Below, one piece after another: positions 41,751 through 51,597 of a stretch of DNA of 64,000 nt; position 1 is the stretch's first letter, and every line of letters begins with the position of its first letter. The stretch is from Paraburkholderia monticola (lineage in GTDB: Bacteria; Pseudomonadota; Gammaproteobacteria; Burkholderiales; Burkholderiaceae): assembly GCF_001580545.1 (NCBI RefSeq), contig NZ_LRBG01000035.1, forward strand, positions 248,001 to 312,000. The letters are read 5' to 3'. The translations under genes and the position numbers were made by a program. Below the pieces are notes generated by a model. It saw only the letters and a list, made by a program, of their open reading frames with translations. It made no database searches and was not told where the DNA came from.

Positions 41751-43793
41751 TCAGCGCAGATCCTTGACGACGCGAAGACCGTCCTGCGATTGACGCACCC
41801 CCGCGCTGTATTTGAAGCGCGTCGCGCTGAGCATGTAGTCGCCGCCTTCGCGCCATGAACCGCCGCGAATCACGCGCATCTCGCAGCCGGGCGAGTCCCA
41901 CGCGTGGCCGTCGAGGGGAGCGCCCTGATAGGTGTTGTGCCAGCAGTCGGCGGTCCACTCCCAGACGCCGCCGTTCATGTCGTACAAGCCGAGCGGATTC
42001 GCGGCGAACATGCCGACGTTTTCCGGTCCTTCCTTGTGCCACGGGTCGCCGCAGTCCTTGCAATTGGCGTTGCCCTTGCGCATCTGTTCGCCCCACCAGT
42101 AGGCGGTCGTGGTGCCGGCGCGGTCCGCGTATTCCCATTCGGCTTCGGTCGGTAGACGGTACGATTGGCCCGTCACCTTGCTGAGCCATCTGACGTACTG
42201 CTGCGCGTCGTCCCAACTGAGATCGCGCGCGGGGGCGGCCTTGTTGGCATTGCTTTCCGGCGTCAGCTTCATGCATGCATTGGCGGCGACGCAGGCATTC
42301 CATTGTTCGACCGTCACCGGGAATTTGCCGATCGCGAAGGGCGAGCCAATGGTCACGTGATGCACGGGCTTTTCGGAGGGATCGTCGGTATTGCTGCCCA
42401 TCGCGAACGTGCCCGCGGGTACCGGGACCATGATCGGGCAGGCCGCGCAATCGCGAATCTCACCGGCCGAGGGCGGATGGGCGACCGCTTTTTGCGCGAG
42501 TGGCGCGGCCGCTGTGGCGGGCGGCGTTGGAGATGGCGCGGCAGCCGCGGGGTGAGGCGGCGGGGTGGCCGCGCTCGCTTGCGTCGCGGGATGCGCGGCC
42601 GGTGCGGGCGGCGCGGGTTGTGCGGGTTGTGCGGCATGACCGCTTTGCGCCGCGGGTGCGGCTGGCGGCGCGGCCGGCGTGGTGCTTACCGCGGGACTCG
42701 ACGCCGCCGCGCGCAATCGATCGATACGCGCATGCGCGAGAGTGGCGAAACGGCCATTCGGATAGGCCTTCAGATAAGCCTCGTAATCCGCCGGGTAGTT
42801 GCTGTCCTTGATCGACTCCCAGAACGTGATTTCGTATTGTTCGCCGCTCTCTTTCGGCATGATGCCGCGACTGCGCAGCGTGATGGCGGGATCGTCCGAC
42901 GCATCTGATGACGCGATGGCGGTTTCGCTGGCGGGAGTAGAAGCAGCCGACGTCGAAAGCCACGGCTGCTGCGCCCCGCGCGTGGCGGCACGTACCTGGG
43001 CGGCGACGTGTCGGAACAACACGTCGAGCGGTTCAGACGATGCGTCGGCATCGTGCAGTGCCCGCAGCAGAGCGCCGGTATAGACGCCGTGCAACGGACC
43101 ATCGGCCGCGAAACCGCCCGGTGCGGTTGCATAGGCAATCACGGTGTTGGCAGAGATCTCCGCCTTGTCGAGCGCAACCACACCGGACGCAAACGGATCG
43201 TCGAGGCAGGTATCGAGAATCACGAGATTGAGCCGGTCCGTGCGAGCGGATTGCATCGCATGCAATACGGCATTCAGGTCGACACCACGTTCGAGTAACG
43301 AGACCGGTGCGCGCATATCCGTTCGCGTATCGAGTCCCGCGGGCAGAAGCAGCGTTTGCCGGCCTATTTGCATGCCGTGTCCGGCGAAATAGAACAGTCC
43401 GATAGCGCCTGTTTGCAACCGTCGCTGAAATTCGCCGATGGCGTCGCGCATTTGCTGCGGCGTAGCATTGGTGCGCGCGATGACTTCGAAACCACGCGCG
43501 CGCAATGCTTCGCTGATCGCGGCGGCGTCGCGCGGCGCGTTCGCGCGGATCGGCTCCGAGGCATTGCCGTACTCGCCGTTTCCGATCACGAGCGCGACAC
43601 GCCGGGAAGGTGTGTTCTCGCGCGACGCAGCGAATGGCGAGGCAAGCCACGCGGCATCTGCCGGTCGCCCCGCATTGCTCGCCACCGAAGCCGCGCGCGG
43701 CTCGATGTTTTCACGTTGCGTCGCGGCACCGGCACTGTCCCACTGCGCCTGGATTGCCCCAACCACGCACACCAGCAGGAATTGTCGCCACAT
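41751..43793 (-). CDS. Caspase-like (C14) domain fused to FGE-fold domain, exported
   Basis: A 680-residue exported protein. The N-terminus is a signal or anchor ([16 protein letters not shown]). The caspase-like peptidase domain (about 65-290) has catalytic His in FAGHGMQ and Cys in [10 protein letters not shown] Pro/Ala-rich linker leads to a C-terminal formylglycine-generating-enzyme fold ([45 protein letters not shown]). The Cys pair used for formylglycine formation is not seen after RGGSW, so the domain is probably binding or structural. ATG 43793 with AGGA. Position in the secretion locus suggests a maturation or signalling role. Confidence 0.88.
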   Translation of the reverse strand: MWRQFLLVCVVGAIQAQWDSAGAATQRENIEPRAASVASNAGRPADAAWLASPFAASRENTPSRRVALVIGNGEYGNASEPIRANAPRDAAAISEALRARGFEVIARTNATPQQMRDAIGEFQRRLQTGAIGLFYFAGHGMQIGRQTLLLPAGLDTRTDMRAPVSLLERGVDLNAVLHAMQSARTDRLNLVILDTCLDDPFASGVVALDKAEISANTVIAYATAPGGFAADGPLHGVYTGALLRALHDADASSEPLDVLFRHVAAQVRAATRGAQQPWLSTSAASTPASETAIASSDASDDPAITLRSRGIMPKESGEQYEITFWESIKDSNYPADYEAYLKAYPNGRFATLAHARIDRLRAAASSPAVSTTPAAPPAAPAAQSGHAAQPAQPAPPAPAAHPATQASAATPPPHPAAAAPSPTPPATAAAPLAQKAVAHPPSAGEIRDCAACPIMVPVPAGTFAMGSNTDDPSEKPVHHVTIGSPFAIGKFPVTVEQWNACVAANACMKLTPESNANKAAPARDLSWDDAQQYVRWLSKVTGQSYRLPTEAEWEYADRAGTTTAYWWGEQMRKGNANCKDCGDPWHKEGPENVGMFAANPLGLYDMNGGVWEWTADCWHNTYQGAPLDGHAWDSPGCEMRVIRGGSWREGGDYMLSATRFKYSAGVRQSQDGLRVVKDLR

Positions 43794-44098
43794 CTTTATA
43801 TCCTGTTTGTACCGGACAGAATTCAGGCGTTCGTACGCCGCCTTGCGCGCGCCTTTCACTAACGATAGCACGCGTTTCGCGTCGCAACTGTCCGGGAGTC
43901 CTTAACGCGTCATACGGTTAACGAGCATTGCGTATCTTTTTGGCAAGTTACGTCCTAAGCTGATTCACAAAGTCACGTCACCCGGTCGTTTTAACTAGGT
44001 GGATGTCCGCCGCTTTACACGCGCGACATGCCGCTCGAACACCCGGAAGGCCATCGATAGCCGGGCCCAGCCATGACTCCTGTTCGGGAGAGTGCGCT
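43794..44098. other. Intergenic promoter region
   Basis: 305 bases between divergent genes, AT-richer at 43900-44000. TGGC occurs but without -12 spacing for sigma-54. No further feature is supported. Confidence 0.4.
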
Positions 44099-44602
44099 AT
44101 GCGAAGAACCCGTGTTTCCCTTCTTTTCGGCAGGCGTCATGCGGCGCAAGCAGTTTGCACCGGATTGCGCGCGGCGGCGAACGCGACTCTCGTCGCGGTC
44201 TGCATCGGTCTAGGCGCTGGCGGCATCGCGCGCGCCGAACAGACGGCGTCACCGCCCGGCGCCGAGGAGTACATCATCTGGCCGTCGGACGGCGCGGTGA
44301 TTCACGGCGGCAAGCTGTGGGTGCGCATGGGGCTGCGCAATATGGGTGTGTGTCCGAAGGGCGTCGTGTTTCCGAATACCGGCCACCATCATCTGCTGAT
44401 CGACACGGACTTGCCTCCGCTCGATCAGGAGATTCCGTCGGATCGCCAGCACCTGCACTACGGCGCGGGTCAAACCGACGCGCGCATCGAGTTGCCGCCC
44501 GGCAAGCACACGCTGCAGCTGATTCTCGGCGACCACAATCACGTGCCGCACGTACCACCCGTGTATTCGAAGAAGATCACCATCACCGTGCTAAAAGACT
44601 AA
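44099..44602 (+). CDS. DUF4399 exported His-rich protein, copy 1
   Basis: A 167-residue exported protein. A long basic signal region (MRRTRVSLLFGRR, cleavage near GIARA) precedes a DUF4399 domain: FPNTGHHHLLIDTDLPPLDQ, PSDRQHLHYGAGQTDAR, LPPGKHTLQLILGDHNHVPH. The many His residues and acidic neighbours suggest metal binding. GGGAGAG ribosome site. First of a pair with the gene at 44649; paralogous, not identical. Confidence 0.88.
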   Translation: MRRTRVSLLFGRRHAAQAVCTGLRAAANATLVAVCIGLGAGGIARAEQTASPPGAEEYIIWPSDGAVIHGGKLWVRMGLRNMGVCPKGVVFPNTGHHHLLIDTDLPPLDQEIPSDRQHLHYGAGQTDARIELPPGKHTLQLILGDHNHVPHVPPVYSKKITITVLKD

Positions 44603-44648
44603 CGCGATCCGTTCGTTCGAACTGGTCAAGCCGGAACGGAGAGTCCTG

Positions 44649-45086
44649 ATGAACAAGATCATTGCGGCCGCGGCGTTCGTCGTAGCGGCACTGACGGCCG
44701 GGAGCGCGCCGCAAGGCGCGTCGGCAGCGACCCCGTCGCCGCCCGATGCCTATGCATATATCGGCTATCCGAACGATGGCCAGGTGGTGCCCGCCAATAA
44801 GCCCTTTCGCGTCTGGTTCGGTCTGCGCTTCATGGGCGTCGCGCCGAAAGGCGTGAAGTACCCGAATACCGGCCACCATCATCTTTTGATCGATACCGAT
44901 CTGCCGCCGATGGATCAGGAGATTCCGTCCGATCGCCATCATCTGCATTTCGGTGCGGGCGAAACCGAAACGATGATTCAATTGCCGCCGGGCAAGCATA
45001 CGTTGCAGCTGTTGATGGGCGACGACATGCATATGCCGCACAACCCACCGGTGTACTCGAAGAAGATCACGGTGATTGCGCGCTGA
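44649..45086 (+). CDS. DUF4399 exported His-rich protein, copy 2
   Basis: A 145-residue exported paralogue of the previous protein (HHHLLIDTDLPPMDQEIPSD, HHLHFGAGETETMIQ, LLMGDDMHMPHNPPV). Short signal peptide (MNKIIAAAAFVVAALTAGSA). 46 bases separate the genes, so they are cotranscribed. The precursor-5 gene follows after 258 bases with its own sigma-54 promoter. Role in the secretion locus unknown. Confidence 0.88.
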   Translation: MNKIIAAAAFVVAALTAGSAPQGASAATPSPPDAYAYIGYPNDGQVVPANKPFRVWFGLRFMGVAPKGVKYPNTGHHHLLIDTDLPPMDQEIPSDRHHLHFGAGETETMIQLPPGKHTLQLLMGDDMHMPHNPPVYSKKITVIAR

Positions 45087-45105
45087 CTGTCGACTGTCAT
45101 CACGC

Positions 45106-45134
45106 AGCCAACAATGTCGCGCGCACTGTTGGCT
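45106..45134 (+). terminator. Hairpin after the DUF4399 pair
   Basis: 8-bp stem AGCCAACA / TGTTGGCT with a 13-base loop, 19 bases after the stop. No T-run, so termination is weak or Rho-assisted. Confidence 0.55.
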
Positions 45135-45252
45135 GTCGACCACCATTCACGTGTGTTTCTCTCCCGCCTGCACGCCCCGCGAGAACGGGCCGGCTCGGGG
45201 AGGCCATTGCCATCAGGCGTTCAGGACGCGATTGAGGAAAGCGGGGCGTTGC

Positions 45253-45268
45253 TGGCATAAGCCATGCA
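45253..45268 (+). promoter_or_regulatory. Sigma-54 promoter for precursor 5
   Basis: TGGCATAAGCCATGCA: -24 TGGCA and -12 ATGCA with canonical spacing. Predicted start near 45279, about 66 bases before the precursor ATG. It may also feed the export operon from 45861. Confidence 0.75.
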
Positions 45269-45344
45269 TCAGTAGCGTCCGAGCAGACAAGTTGCTCGAA
45301 CCCCGACGCACAACGATGCGCTTTCCCTTTCCAGGAGATTTGCC

Positions 45345-45626
45345 ATGAACACGCTGATGATCAAGGACCTGTCCAACACCGAACAGCTCGACAGCAAGGC
45401 GATGAGCGCCGTGCGCGGCGGCAACGGCTACTGCTTCCCGCTGTCGCCGTCGTACTACAACTATGCGCCCGTGTTTGCGCCGACCAGCATCAAGAACACC
45501 ACCACGACGCAGTCGATCAACACGGAAATGAACATCCAAAGCGCGAACGGCAACAATTCGGCGCTGGTCGAGGGTACGACGACCTACATCAACCCGACCA
45601 TTTACGCGAGCAACGTCAACAACTAA
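45345..45626 (+). CDS. Gly-Gly-leader secreted peptide precursor 5
   Basis: A 93-residue precursor on the plus strand, directly ahead of the export operon. Leader MNTLMIKDL...EQLDSKAM...AVRGG is 26 residues. The core has one Cys (NGYCFPLSP), Tyr/Pro-rich start and an Asn/Thr/Gln-rich second half (MNIQSANGNNSALVEG) parallel to precursor 4. AGGAG ribosome site at 45333-45337. Its sigma-54 promoter makes it part of the enhancer-binding-protein regulon. Confidence 0.9.
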   Translation: MNTLMIKDLSNTEQLDSKAMSAVRGGNGYCFPLSPSYYNYAPVFAPTSIKNTTTTQSINTEMNIQSANGNNSALVEGTTTYINPTIYASNVNN

Positions 45627-45860
45627 CACTGAGCGGCGCGGCGCATTCGCGGCCCGAACGGCCGCGTATGTTCCCCCCCGCAACGGGCGGGTTGCTCAAA
45701 AAGACGGCTCGCCCAATCGTCCTTTCCACGCATCCTTCGCGTATCCGCCGCTCCCCGCAAAGACCTTTCCGCCGCTTCCTTGCCGAAGCTGCGCGGAAGC
45801 GGCTCGGCCTTTGAAGCCGGGCGTCTCGCGCGAAACAGGCGGGTGCAACTGGAGAACACC

Positions 45861-47363
45861 GTGTCAGCATTGCCGGAATCGTCGCTCGATCTGTCGTGTG
45901 ATTCGCCCGACCTTCAGCGGGTTTCTGCTGCAACCAAAGCGTCGCGCGGCATGACCCGCGTGCTGCGCGGCATCTGCGCGGCAACGCTGTGCGCGCTTGC
46001 GCTGAGCGCATGCGTCGACGTCAGAATGCCGGCTTATCAACGTCCGGATACGCCGGCCAAGACCTCGTGGTCGGATCGCAACGGCGCGCCGGTGTCGGCC
46101 GCGGAGACGATCGAGCGCGACTGGTGGAAAGGCTTCCAGGACCCGTATCTGAATACGCTGATCGACAAGGCGATCGACGGCAACTTCGACATCCGGGTGC
46201 TGGCCGCGCGGATCGAAGTCGCCCACAGCCAGATCAGCGAGAATCAGGCCGCTGCATTGCCGACGGTGGACCTCGGTGCCGGCGTCGACTACACGAAGAC
46301 GACCGGCCAGCCCGCCACGACGACGTATAACGTCGCGCTGCAGGTGAACTGGGACATCGACATCTGGGGCAAGGTCGAAAAAGGCGTGCAGGCGCAAAAG
46401 GCCGAGTTCCACGCGAGCGAGGCGGATTGGCGCGCGGGGTATCTCGAACTCGTCGCGAATGTCGCCAGTACCTATTTCCAGATCCTGCAATTCGACGACC
46501 AGATCGAACAGCAGCAGAAGACCATCGCCACGAACCGCCAGATCCTGACGATCTACCAGGGCCAGGCGCGCAACGGACTCGTGCCGCAGACCCAGGTCTT
46601 GCGCCAGCAGGCCGAGATCAACCGGCTCACAAATGATCTGTATGAGATCCGCCGCTCGCGGGCGGTTGCCGACAATGCGCTCTGCACGCTGCTCGGCGTG
46701 CCGGCCGGCGAATTCCAGGTGCCGCCGGGACATCTGCAGGAGCGCGTGAAATTGCCAGGCGTGCCCGATGGGTTGCCCGCGCAGTTGCTCTCGCGCCGGC
46801 CCGACGTGGTGGCGGCCGAATTCAGGGTGCTCGAGGCCTATGACCTCGTCGGTCAGTCGAAGCTCGCGCAGTTGCCGAGCATCGGCCTCACCGCGCAGGG
46901 CGGCACGGCGAGCTACGCGCTGAACCAGCTGCTGAAGTCGTTCACGTTCGGCCTGATGCCGAGCATCAACTTTCCGCTGTTCGATCCGGGCGTGCGTGCC
47001 CACATTAAGGTGACCGAGGCGCAATCGAAAGTCGCCGAGCAGCAATATCGGGTGGCCGTGATGGGCGCATTCGAGGAAGTGGAAAATGCGCTCGTCAATC
47101 TGAGTGCCCATAAGGCGCAGCACGAGGAATTGCAGCAGCAGGTGGATCGCCTGCAAATCGTCGCGGCTCAGATCCAGTCGCAATTGCGCCTGGGCGTCGT
47201 GTCGCAACTCGAAGTTTTCGAAGACGAGCGGACCTTGCTGGAGGCGCAGCAGGCGCTGCTGCAAAACCATCAATTGATTCTGTCCGATACGGTAACGCTC
47301 TATAAAGCACTCGGCGGCGGCTGGCCGAGTGTCGATGTGCAAGCGCAGGCCAAAGCGAAGTAA
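45861..47363 (+). CDS. TolC-type outer-membrane efflux lipoprotein (NodT/OprM group)
   Basis: A 500-residue outer-membrane channel of the NodT/OprM group. Lipobox LSAC-VD near residue 51; then the two-repeat TolC helical barrel (ANVASTYFQILQFDDQIEQQ, the periplasmic helices with YQGQARNGLVPQTQVLRQQA, and ALLGVPAG). GTG 45861 with GGAG six bases upstream is preferred; ATG 45951, which lies just before the lipobox region, is the alternative. It probably supplies the outer-membrane conduit for the ABC/HlyD exporter encoded downstream, although a multidrug-efflux role cannot be excluded on family alone. Confidence 0.9.
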   Translation: MSALPESSLDLSCDSPDLQRVSAATKASRGMTRVLRGICAATLCALALSACVDVRMPAYQRPDTPAKTSWSDRNGAPVSAAETIERDWWKGFQDPYLNTLIDKAIDGNFDIRVLAARIEVAHSQISENQAAALPTVDLGAGVDYTKTTGQPATTTYNVALQVNWDIDIWGKVEKGVQAQKAEFHASEADWRAGYLELVANVASTYFQILQFDDQIEQQQKTIATNRQILTIYQGQARNGLVPQTQVLRQQAEINRLTNDLYEIRRSRAVADNALCTLLGVPAGEFQVPPGHLQERVKLPGVPDGLPAQLLSRRPDVVAAEFRVLEAYDLVGQSKLAQLPSIGLTAQGGTASYALNQLLKSFTFGLMPSINFPLFDPGVRAHIKVTEAQSKVAEQQYRVAVMGAFEEVENALVNLSAHKAQHEELQQQVDRLQIVAAQIQSQLRLGVVSQLEVFEDERTLLEAQQALLQNHQLILSDTVTLYKALGGGWPSVDVQAQAKAK

Positions 47364-47602
47364 CGAAGCGTTGAGCTAATCCACGAGTTGGCGTACCGCG
47401 CGGGTATTTCGTCTGCTGACGGCTTACCCGCCTTCTTCCCAACCAACGATAACCAAATTGACACTCGCCATGCGTGACTTACAATCCTTTAGGGGTCTGC
47501 GTTTACGTGGCTCTTCGCAACACCATCGTTGCGCTGTTGTTCTTCGTCCCGTTCACCCCGCGCCTTCGTCGCGATGGGTCAACGCTTAGTGATCCAGATA
47601 AA

Positions 47603-50209
47603 ATGGCCCCCGGCGAAGCTCCGATTGCTGAAATGCGCGCGACAGAGGACGCGTCCTTCGACGTGGTGTTGACGCCGCTGGCCGGCGCGCAGCGCCCCGC
47701 GCTCGACGCCATTCGCATCGTCGACAACCTGTTCGCCGTCGGCCGCAGCGAAGCGCCGTTCAACGACTATCCCCCTCAATGGACCGCCGGTCTGTCACGT
47801 CGGCATGCGCGCGTTTTCGTCGAGCATGGCGCGATTTATGTTGCCGATCTCGGTAGCAAGAACGGTACGACGGTCAACGGCGTTGCGGTGCGGCAAGCGC
47901 CGGCGCGCGTGCGCGCGGGTGATGAACTCTGCTTCGGCGGCGAGCTGTGCTATCGCGTCGGCCTCGAGCCGCGCGCGCGTACCGTCAAGAGTGGAAGCGC
48001 TTCTTCCCTCACGCATCTATTGCTGGTGCCGCAACGCGACGACCTCGCGCTGCAACCGGTCGACGTGCTGGCTTTTCCGTTTCTGGTCAGCAAAACGGAC
48101 GAGATTTTCGCGCGCTATAAAGACCGCTATCCGCATCAGGTCAATTACATTTCGCGGCGCCATGCACACCTGTTTCTGAAGGGCGACGAGCTCTACGTGG
48201 AGGACCTGGGCAGCACGAACGGCACGTTCGTGAATGGCAGGCGGCTCGACGAATCGGCGCTGCCGCTAGCGGATGGCGACGTCGTTGCATTTGGCGGTGA
48301 CCACTTCGTCTACAGGGTGTCGCTACAGAAATCACCCGACGTCGAACCCACCGTGACCCAGCTTTCCCTCCGTCCTTCCGCCGATAGCGCCGCCGATGCC
48401 GACAAGACGACCTTCGTCGGCGCGGCGCATTCGTTCCTCGACATCTTTTGCGTCGATCCGGCACTGCAACGCGAAGACGAAGTGAACGAAGCGGCGCAAC
48501 CCGGACCCGCGCGCGCGAAGCGCGACGGAGCCGGGAGCGGCAACGGCGCGAAGAATACGAAAGGGGCTAGCGCGGCGAATGCCGCCCACGCCAGCGGCGG
48601 CGCGGCTGATGGAAGCGGCAAAGCCGCCGCAAGGGGCAAGCCGCGCCGCTGGAAGATGGTCGCCGGCGAGTTGCGCAAGGTGCTCGCGGATGGCGAGCGC
48701 ACCAACGTGCGACGCGCGGCGGCGTGGGGCGGCGCGGGTGTCGCCATCGTGGTCGCGCTCGGCGTGGGCCTGTATCTGCACGGTTCATCGGAACGTGAGC
48801 TGAAGAACCTGCTCGCGAGCGGCGATTATTCGAGCGCCGTCACGGTGGCGGGCGGTTATCTCGCCACCCATCCGGCGGACACGAAGGTTCGTGCGCTCGC
48901 GAGCGAGGCGCTGTTGAAAGCGAAATTGCCGGGCTGGATCGATGCGTTGCAAAAGGCGCAGTTCGACCAGGCCGACGCGCTGCTCAAGGACATGAAGACG
49001 TTGAGCGCGAATAACGCCGATGCCGCGTCGCTGGTCGGCGAATTGCAGTGGGTCGGCGATCTCGAACGCTTCGTGGCGGCGCGCGGCGGCGTCGACGCGC
49101 CGATCCGCATGTATGTGGACGAAGCGACGATCAACGGTCTGCTGCACCGCTGGGACGACGACGCGACGAGTCACCAGCGCGCGCTCGACCGCATTGCGAG
49201 CTATGTGCCGGTGTTCGCGGAGCCCTATGCGCACGCGCTCAGTCATCTGCGCAAGCTCGAAAGCGACGACTCGGTGTACGTCGCCGCGATCGATCGGCTC
49301 AATGGCGTGATCCAAACCGAACTCGCGCGCGACAAGCCCGACGCGCTGCCCCCGGTACTGGACGATTACGCGCAGCGATATCCGCGGCTCGCCGGGCTCG
49401 ACAGAGTGCGTGACGATTTGCGCCAGTACACCGCGCTGCTGAATGCCGCGCTGAGCCGTCAATTGACGTCGTTGCTCGCGATGATGAAAGCGGCGCACTT
49501 CAGCACGCCGCCGTTTCAGGCGCAATACCAGCAGCTTGCGGCCACGCGTTTGCCGTCGGCGGAAATCGTCCGACGTCAGGACGCGGTCGATGCCGCGTGG
49601 CAGCGCGGCGACGCGCAGGCCGCGCTCAACGAATTGCAGTCGATGCCGGCGAGTCCCTGGTCCGACGTGCTCGCGGCCGAAGCGGCGCACAAGAAGGCGT
49701 TGTCCGATCAATACAACGATCTGCAGAAAGCGCGCGGCGCGAAGGATTACGACCAGCGTGTGCTGTCGTTCTACGCGAGCCTCGATCCGCAAACGGATGC
49801 ATGGTTCGTGCAGTCGCTGCAGAAGGACGTCGCCGCGTTGCATGACAAGGCGCTCGCGCAAGCGCAGGACCTATTGCTGCGTGCGCAGAGCCTGTGGAAG
49901 GAATATCGCGCGAATGGTCCGATCGGCGGCACGCAGCGGCTCGAAGCCGGCATCTCGGCGGGCTTTCGCAACGAGGCGCGTCTGTTGACCGACGCGCAAA
50001 CGGCCGCGCGCCAGGGCATGCGCATCTATACGCAGCTGAAGGCCGATCATCCCGCCGACTTCGATCGTCTGCTCGCGGACATCGAAGCCGAAGCGAGCTT
50101 GCAGCGCCGCTCGTTGACCGAGCTGCGCATGGTGCTGGACCCGGGCCTGTTGAAAGCCAAGCTCGCGTTGATTGGAGGCGATCAGAGTGAAGCGCGACCC
50201 TCACCCTAG
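47603..50209 (+). CDS. Twin-FHA-domain membrane protein
   Basis: An 868-residue protein with two FHA phosphothreonine-binding domains (about 25-130 and 155-245): AGLSRRHARVFVEHG with SKNGTTVNG, and ISRRHAHLFLKGDELYVED with STNGTFVNG. An Ala/Gly-rich linker and one transmembrane helix (about 374-395) lead to a long periplasmic helical region of TPR-like repeats. It should bind targets phosphorylated by the kinase at 39540. The start is uncertain: ATG 47603 sits closest to the first FHA domain with no strong ribosome site. Its stop overlaps the HlyD gene. Confidence 0.85.
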   Translation: MAPGEAPIAEMRATEDASFDVVLTPLAGAQRPALDAIRIVDNLFAVGRSEAPFNDYPPQWTAGLSRRHARVFVEHGAIYVADLGSKNGTTVNGVAVRQAPARVRAGDELCFGGELCYRVGLEPRARTVKSGSASSLTHLLLVPQRDDLALQPVDVLAFPFLVSKTDEIFARYKDRYPHQVNYISRRHAHLFLKGDELYVEDLGSTNGTFVNGRRLDESALPLADGDVVAFGGDHFVYRVSLQKSPDVEPTVTQLSLRPSADSAADADKTTFVGAAHSFLDIFCVDPALQREDEVNEAAQPGPARAKRDGAGSGNGAKNTKGASAANAAHASGGAADGSGKAAARGKPRRWKMVAGELRKVLADGERTNVRRAAAWGGAGVAIVVALGVGLYLHGSSERELKNLLASGDYSSAVTVAGGYLATHPADTKVRALASEALLKAKLPGWIDALQKAQFDQADALLKDMKTLSANNADAASLVGELQWVGDLERFVAARGGVDAPIRMYVDEATINGLLHRWDDDATSHQRALDRIASYVPVFAEPYAHALSHLRKLESDDSVYVAAIDRLNGVIQTELARDKPDALPPVLDDYAQRYPRLAGLDRVRDDLRQYTALLNAALSRQLTSLLAMMKAAHFSTPPFQAQYQQLAATRLPSAEIVRRQDAVDAAWQRGDAQAALNELQSMPASPWSDVLAAEAAHKKALSDQYNDLQKARGAKDYDQRVLSFYASLDPQTDAWFVQSLQKDVAALHDKALAQAQDLLLRAQSLWKEYRANGPIGGTQRLEAGISAGFRNEARLLTDAQTAARQGMRIYTQLKADHPADFDRLLADIEAEASLQRRSLTELRMVLDPGLLKAKLALIGGDQSEARPSP

Positions 50210-51560
50210 ACCGTTGTCGGAGGCGCTCGAAGATCATAGCGTCGAAGGCATCGCGATTCTGACGTCCGAGCCGGTGCGGATTGCGCGCGCGCTGATCTGG
50301 GCGATGGTGGCGCTCGTCGTCACGGGTTTGCTGTGGTCGTTCGTCGGCCGCGCGGACGTGATCGTCAGTGCGCCCGGCACCCTGGCGCCGGAGTCGGAAG
50401 TGCGACGCATCTATACGCCGATCGATGGCGAGCTCGCGGATGTATACATCGCCGAGGGGCAGCCGGTGTCGAAGGGCGACGTGCTCGCGCGGCTCAATGC
50501 ACGCGGCGCGATCGAGGCCGCCAGCAACGCATTACAGACACAACTGAAGCTCGAAGACGCCGAACGCGAATGGAAGCAGTTTCCGGAGAAGAAGGCGTTG
50601 CTGGAACGCAAGGCCGCGTCGCTGAAGGCGCAACTCGAAGTCGAGGAACGGCTGCACGAGAACCGCGTCTCCGAAGGCACGACGAAGCTCGCCGAGGGGC
50701 AGAAAGCCGAACTCGACGAGGCGCGCAGCTCGCTCGACAATGCGCGCCGCACGCGTGAAGCGGCGAATCAGGAACTCGATCGCTATTCGCGGCTGTTCGC
50801 GCAGCCGGGCGGCGGTGGCATCGCCGAATTGCAGGTCGAGCAAAAACGCACGGCCGCGCTCGAGGCGGATAACGCCTACCGTGTCGCGCAATCGAAGCTG
50901 GCCGAGCTCGACTTCCGGCTCAGTCATGAATATGCGCAGGCCAATGCGCAACTCGCGACGAGCGGCCAGCAAAGCACCGACCTGCAACTGCAATACGATT
51001 CGGCGGTGCGCGACATCACCGACGCGGAAGACAAACTGCGCGTGCAACTGCAAAGCGCTCGCCTCGAAGCCGACGCGGCCGCGCGCGTGCGTTTCGAGAA
51101 CATCGACAAAGACAACTTTCTGCTGATTCTCGCCCCGGTTTCCGGCGTGATCACCGACGTCACGTCGACGCAGCGCGGCGACAAGATTCAGGCGAATGCG
51201 CCGCTCGGCGGCATCGCGCCAAAAGACGCGCGGCCCGTGCTGAAGATCGAGATCGCCGAACATGACCGCGCGTTTCTGCACGAAGGTCTGCCGGTCAAAC
51301 TGAAGTTCAGCGCGTTTCCGTATCAACGCTATGGCTTGATCAACGGCACGCTCGCGTATATCTCGCCGGCCACGAAGCCGTCCGTGGTGGACAAGCAACC
51401 GGTCTACGAGGGCCGCGTCACGCTCGAGCGCGACTACTACCAGGTGGCCGGCACGCGTTATCCATTGCGTTACGGCATGACCGCCAGCGCGGAAATCGTC
51501 GTGCGCGAGCGGCGCCTGATCGATCTCGGTCTCGATCCGTTCAGAGAGGTGGCGGGTTGA
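50187..51560 (+). CDS. HlyD-family periplasmic adaptor of ABC exporter
   Basis: A 457-residue membrane-fusion protein bridging the inner-membrane ABC exporter and the TolC-type channel. Short cytoplasmic N-terminus, transmembrane helix (WAMVALVVTGLLWSFVG, about 40-56), lipoyl half-motifs (GELADVYIAEGQPVSKGDVL and IAPKDARPVLKIEIAEHD), long coiled coil (about 105-300) and a C-terminal barrel. GTG 50187 is chosen because GGAGG at 50174-50178 is spaced 8 bases. It overlaps the FHA gene by 23 bases. Confidence 0.92.
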   Translation: MKRDPHPRPLSEALEDHSVEGIAILTSEPVRIARALIWAMVALVVTGLLWSFVGRADVIVSAPGTLAPESEVRRIYTPIDGELADVYIAEGQPVSKGDVLARLNARGAIEAASNALQTQLKLEDAEREWKQFPEKKALLERKAASLKAQLEVEERLHENRVSEGTTKLAEGQKAELDEARSSLDNARRTREAANQELDRYSRLFAQPGGGGIAELQVEQKRTAALEADNAYRVAQSKLAELDFRLSHEYAQANAQLATSGQQSTDLQLQYDSAVRDITDAEDKLRVQLQSARLEADAAARVRFENIDKDNFLLILAPVSGVITDVTSTQRGDKIQANAPLGGIAPKDARPVLKIEIAEHDRAFLHEGLPVKLKFSAFPYQRYGLINGTLAYISPATKPSVVDKQPVYEGRVTLERDYYQVAGTRYPLRYGMTASAEIVVRERRLIDLGLDPFREVAG

Positions 51561-51597
51561 GCGCGCGAATCAAACATCTACGAAAGGAGCGGAGCAA

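Noticed and set aside
45780-45860. 5' extension of the TolC-type gene
   Set aside because: No ribosome site; GTG 45861 has GGAG at proper distance.
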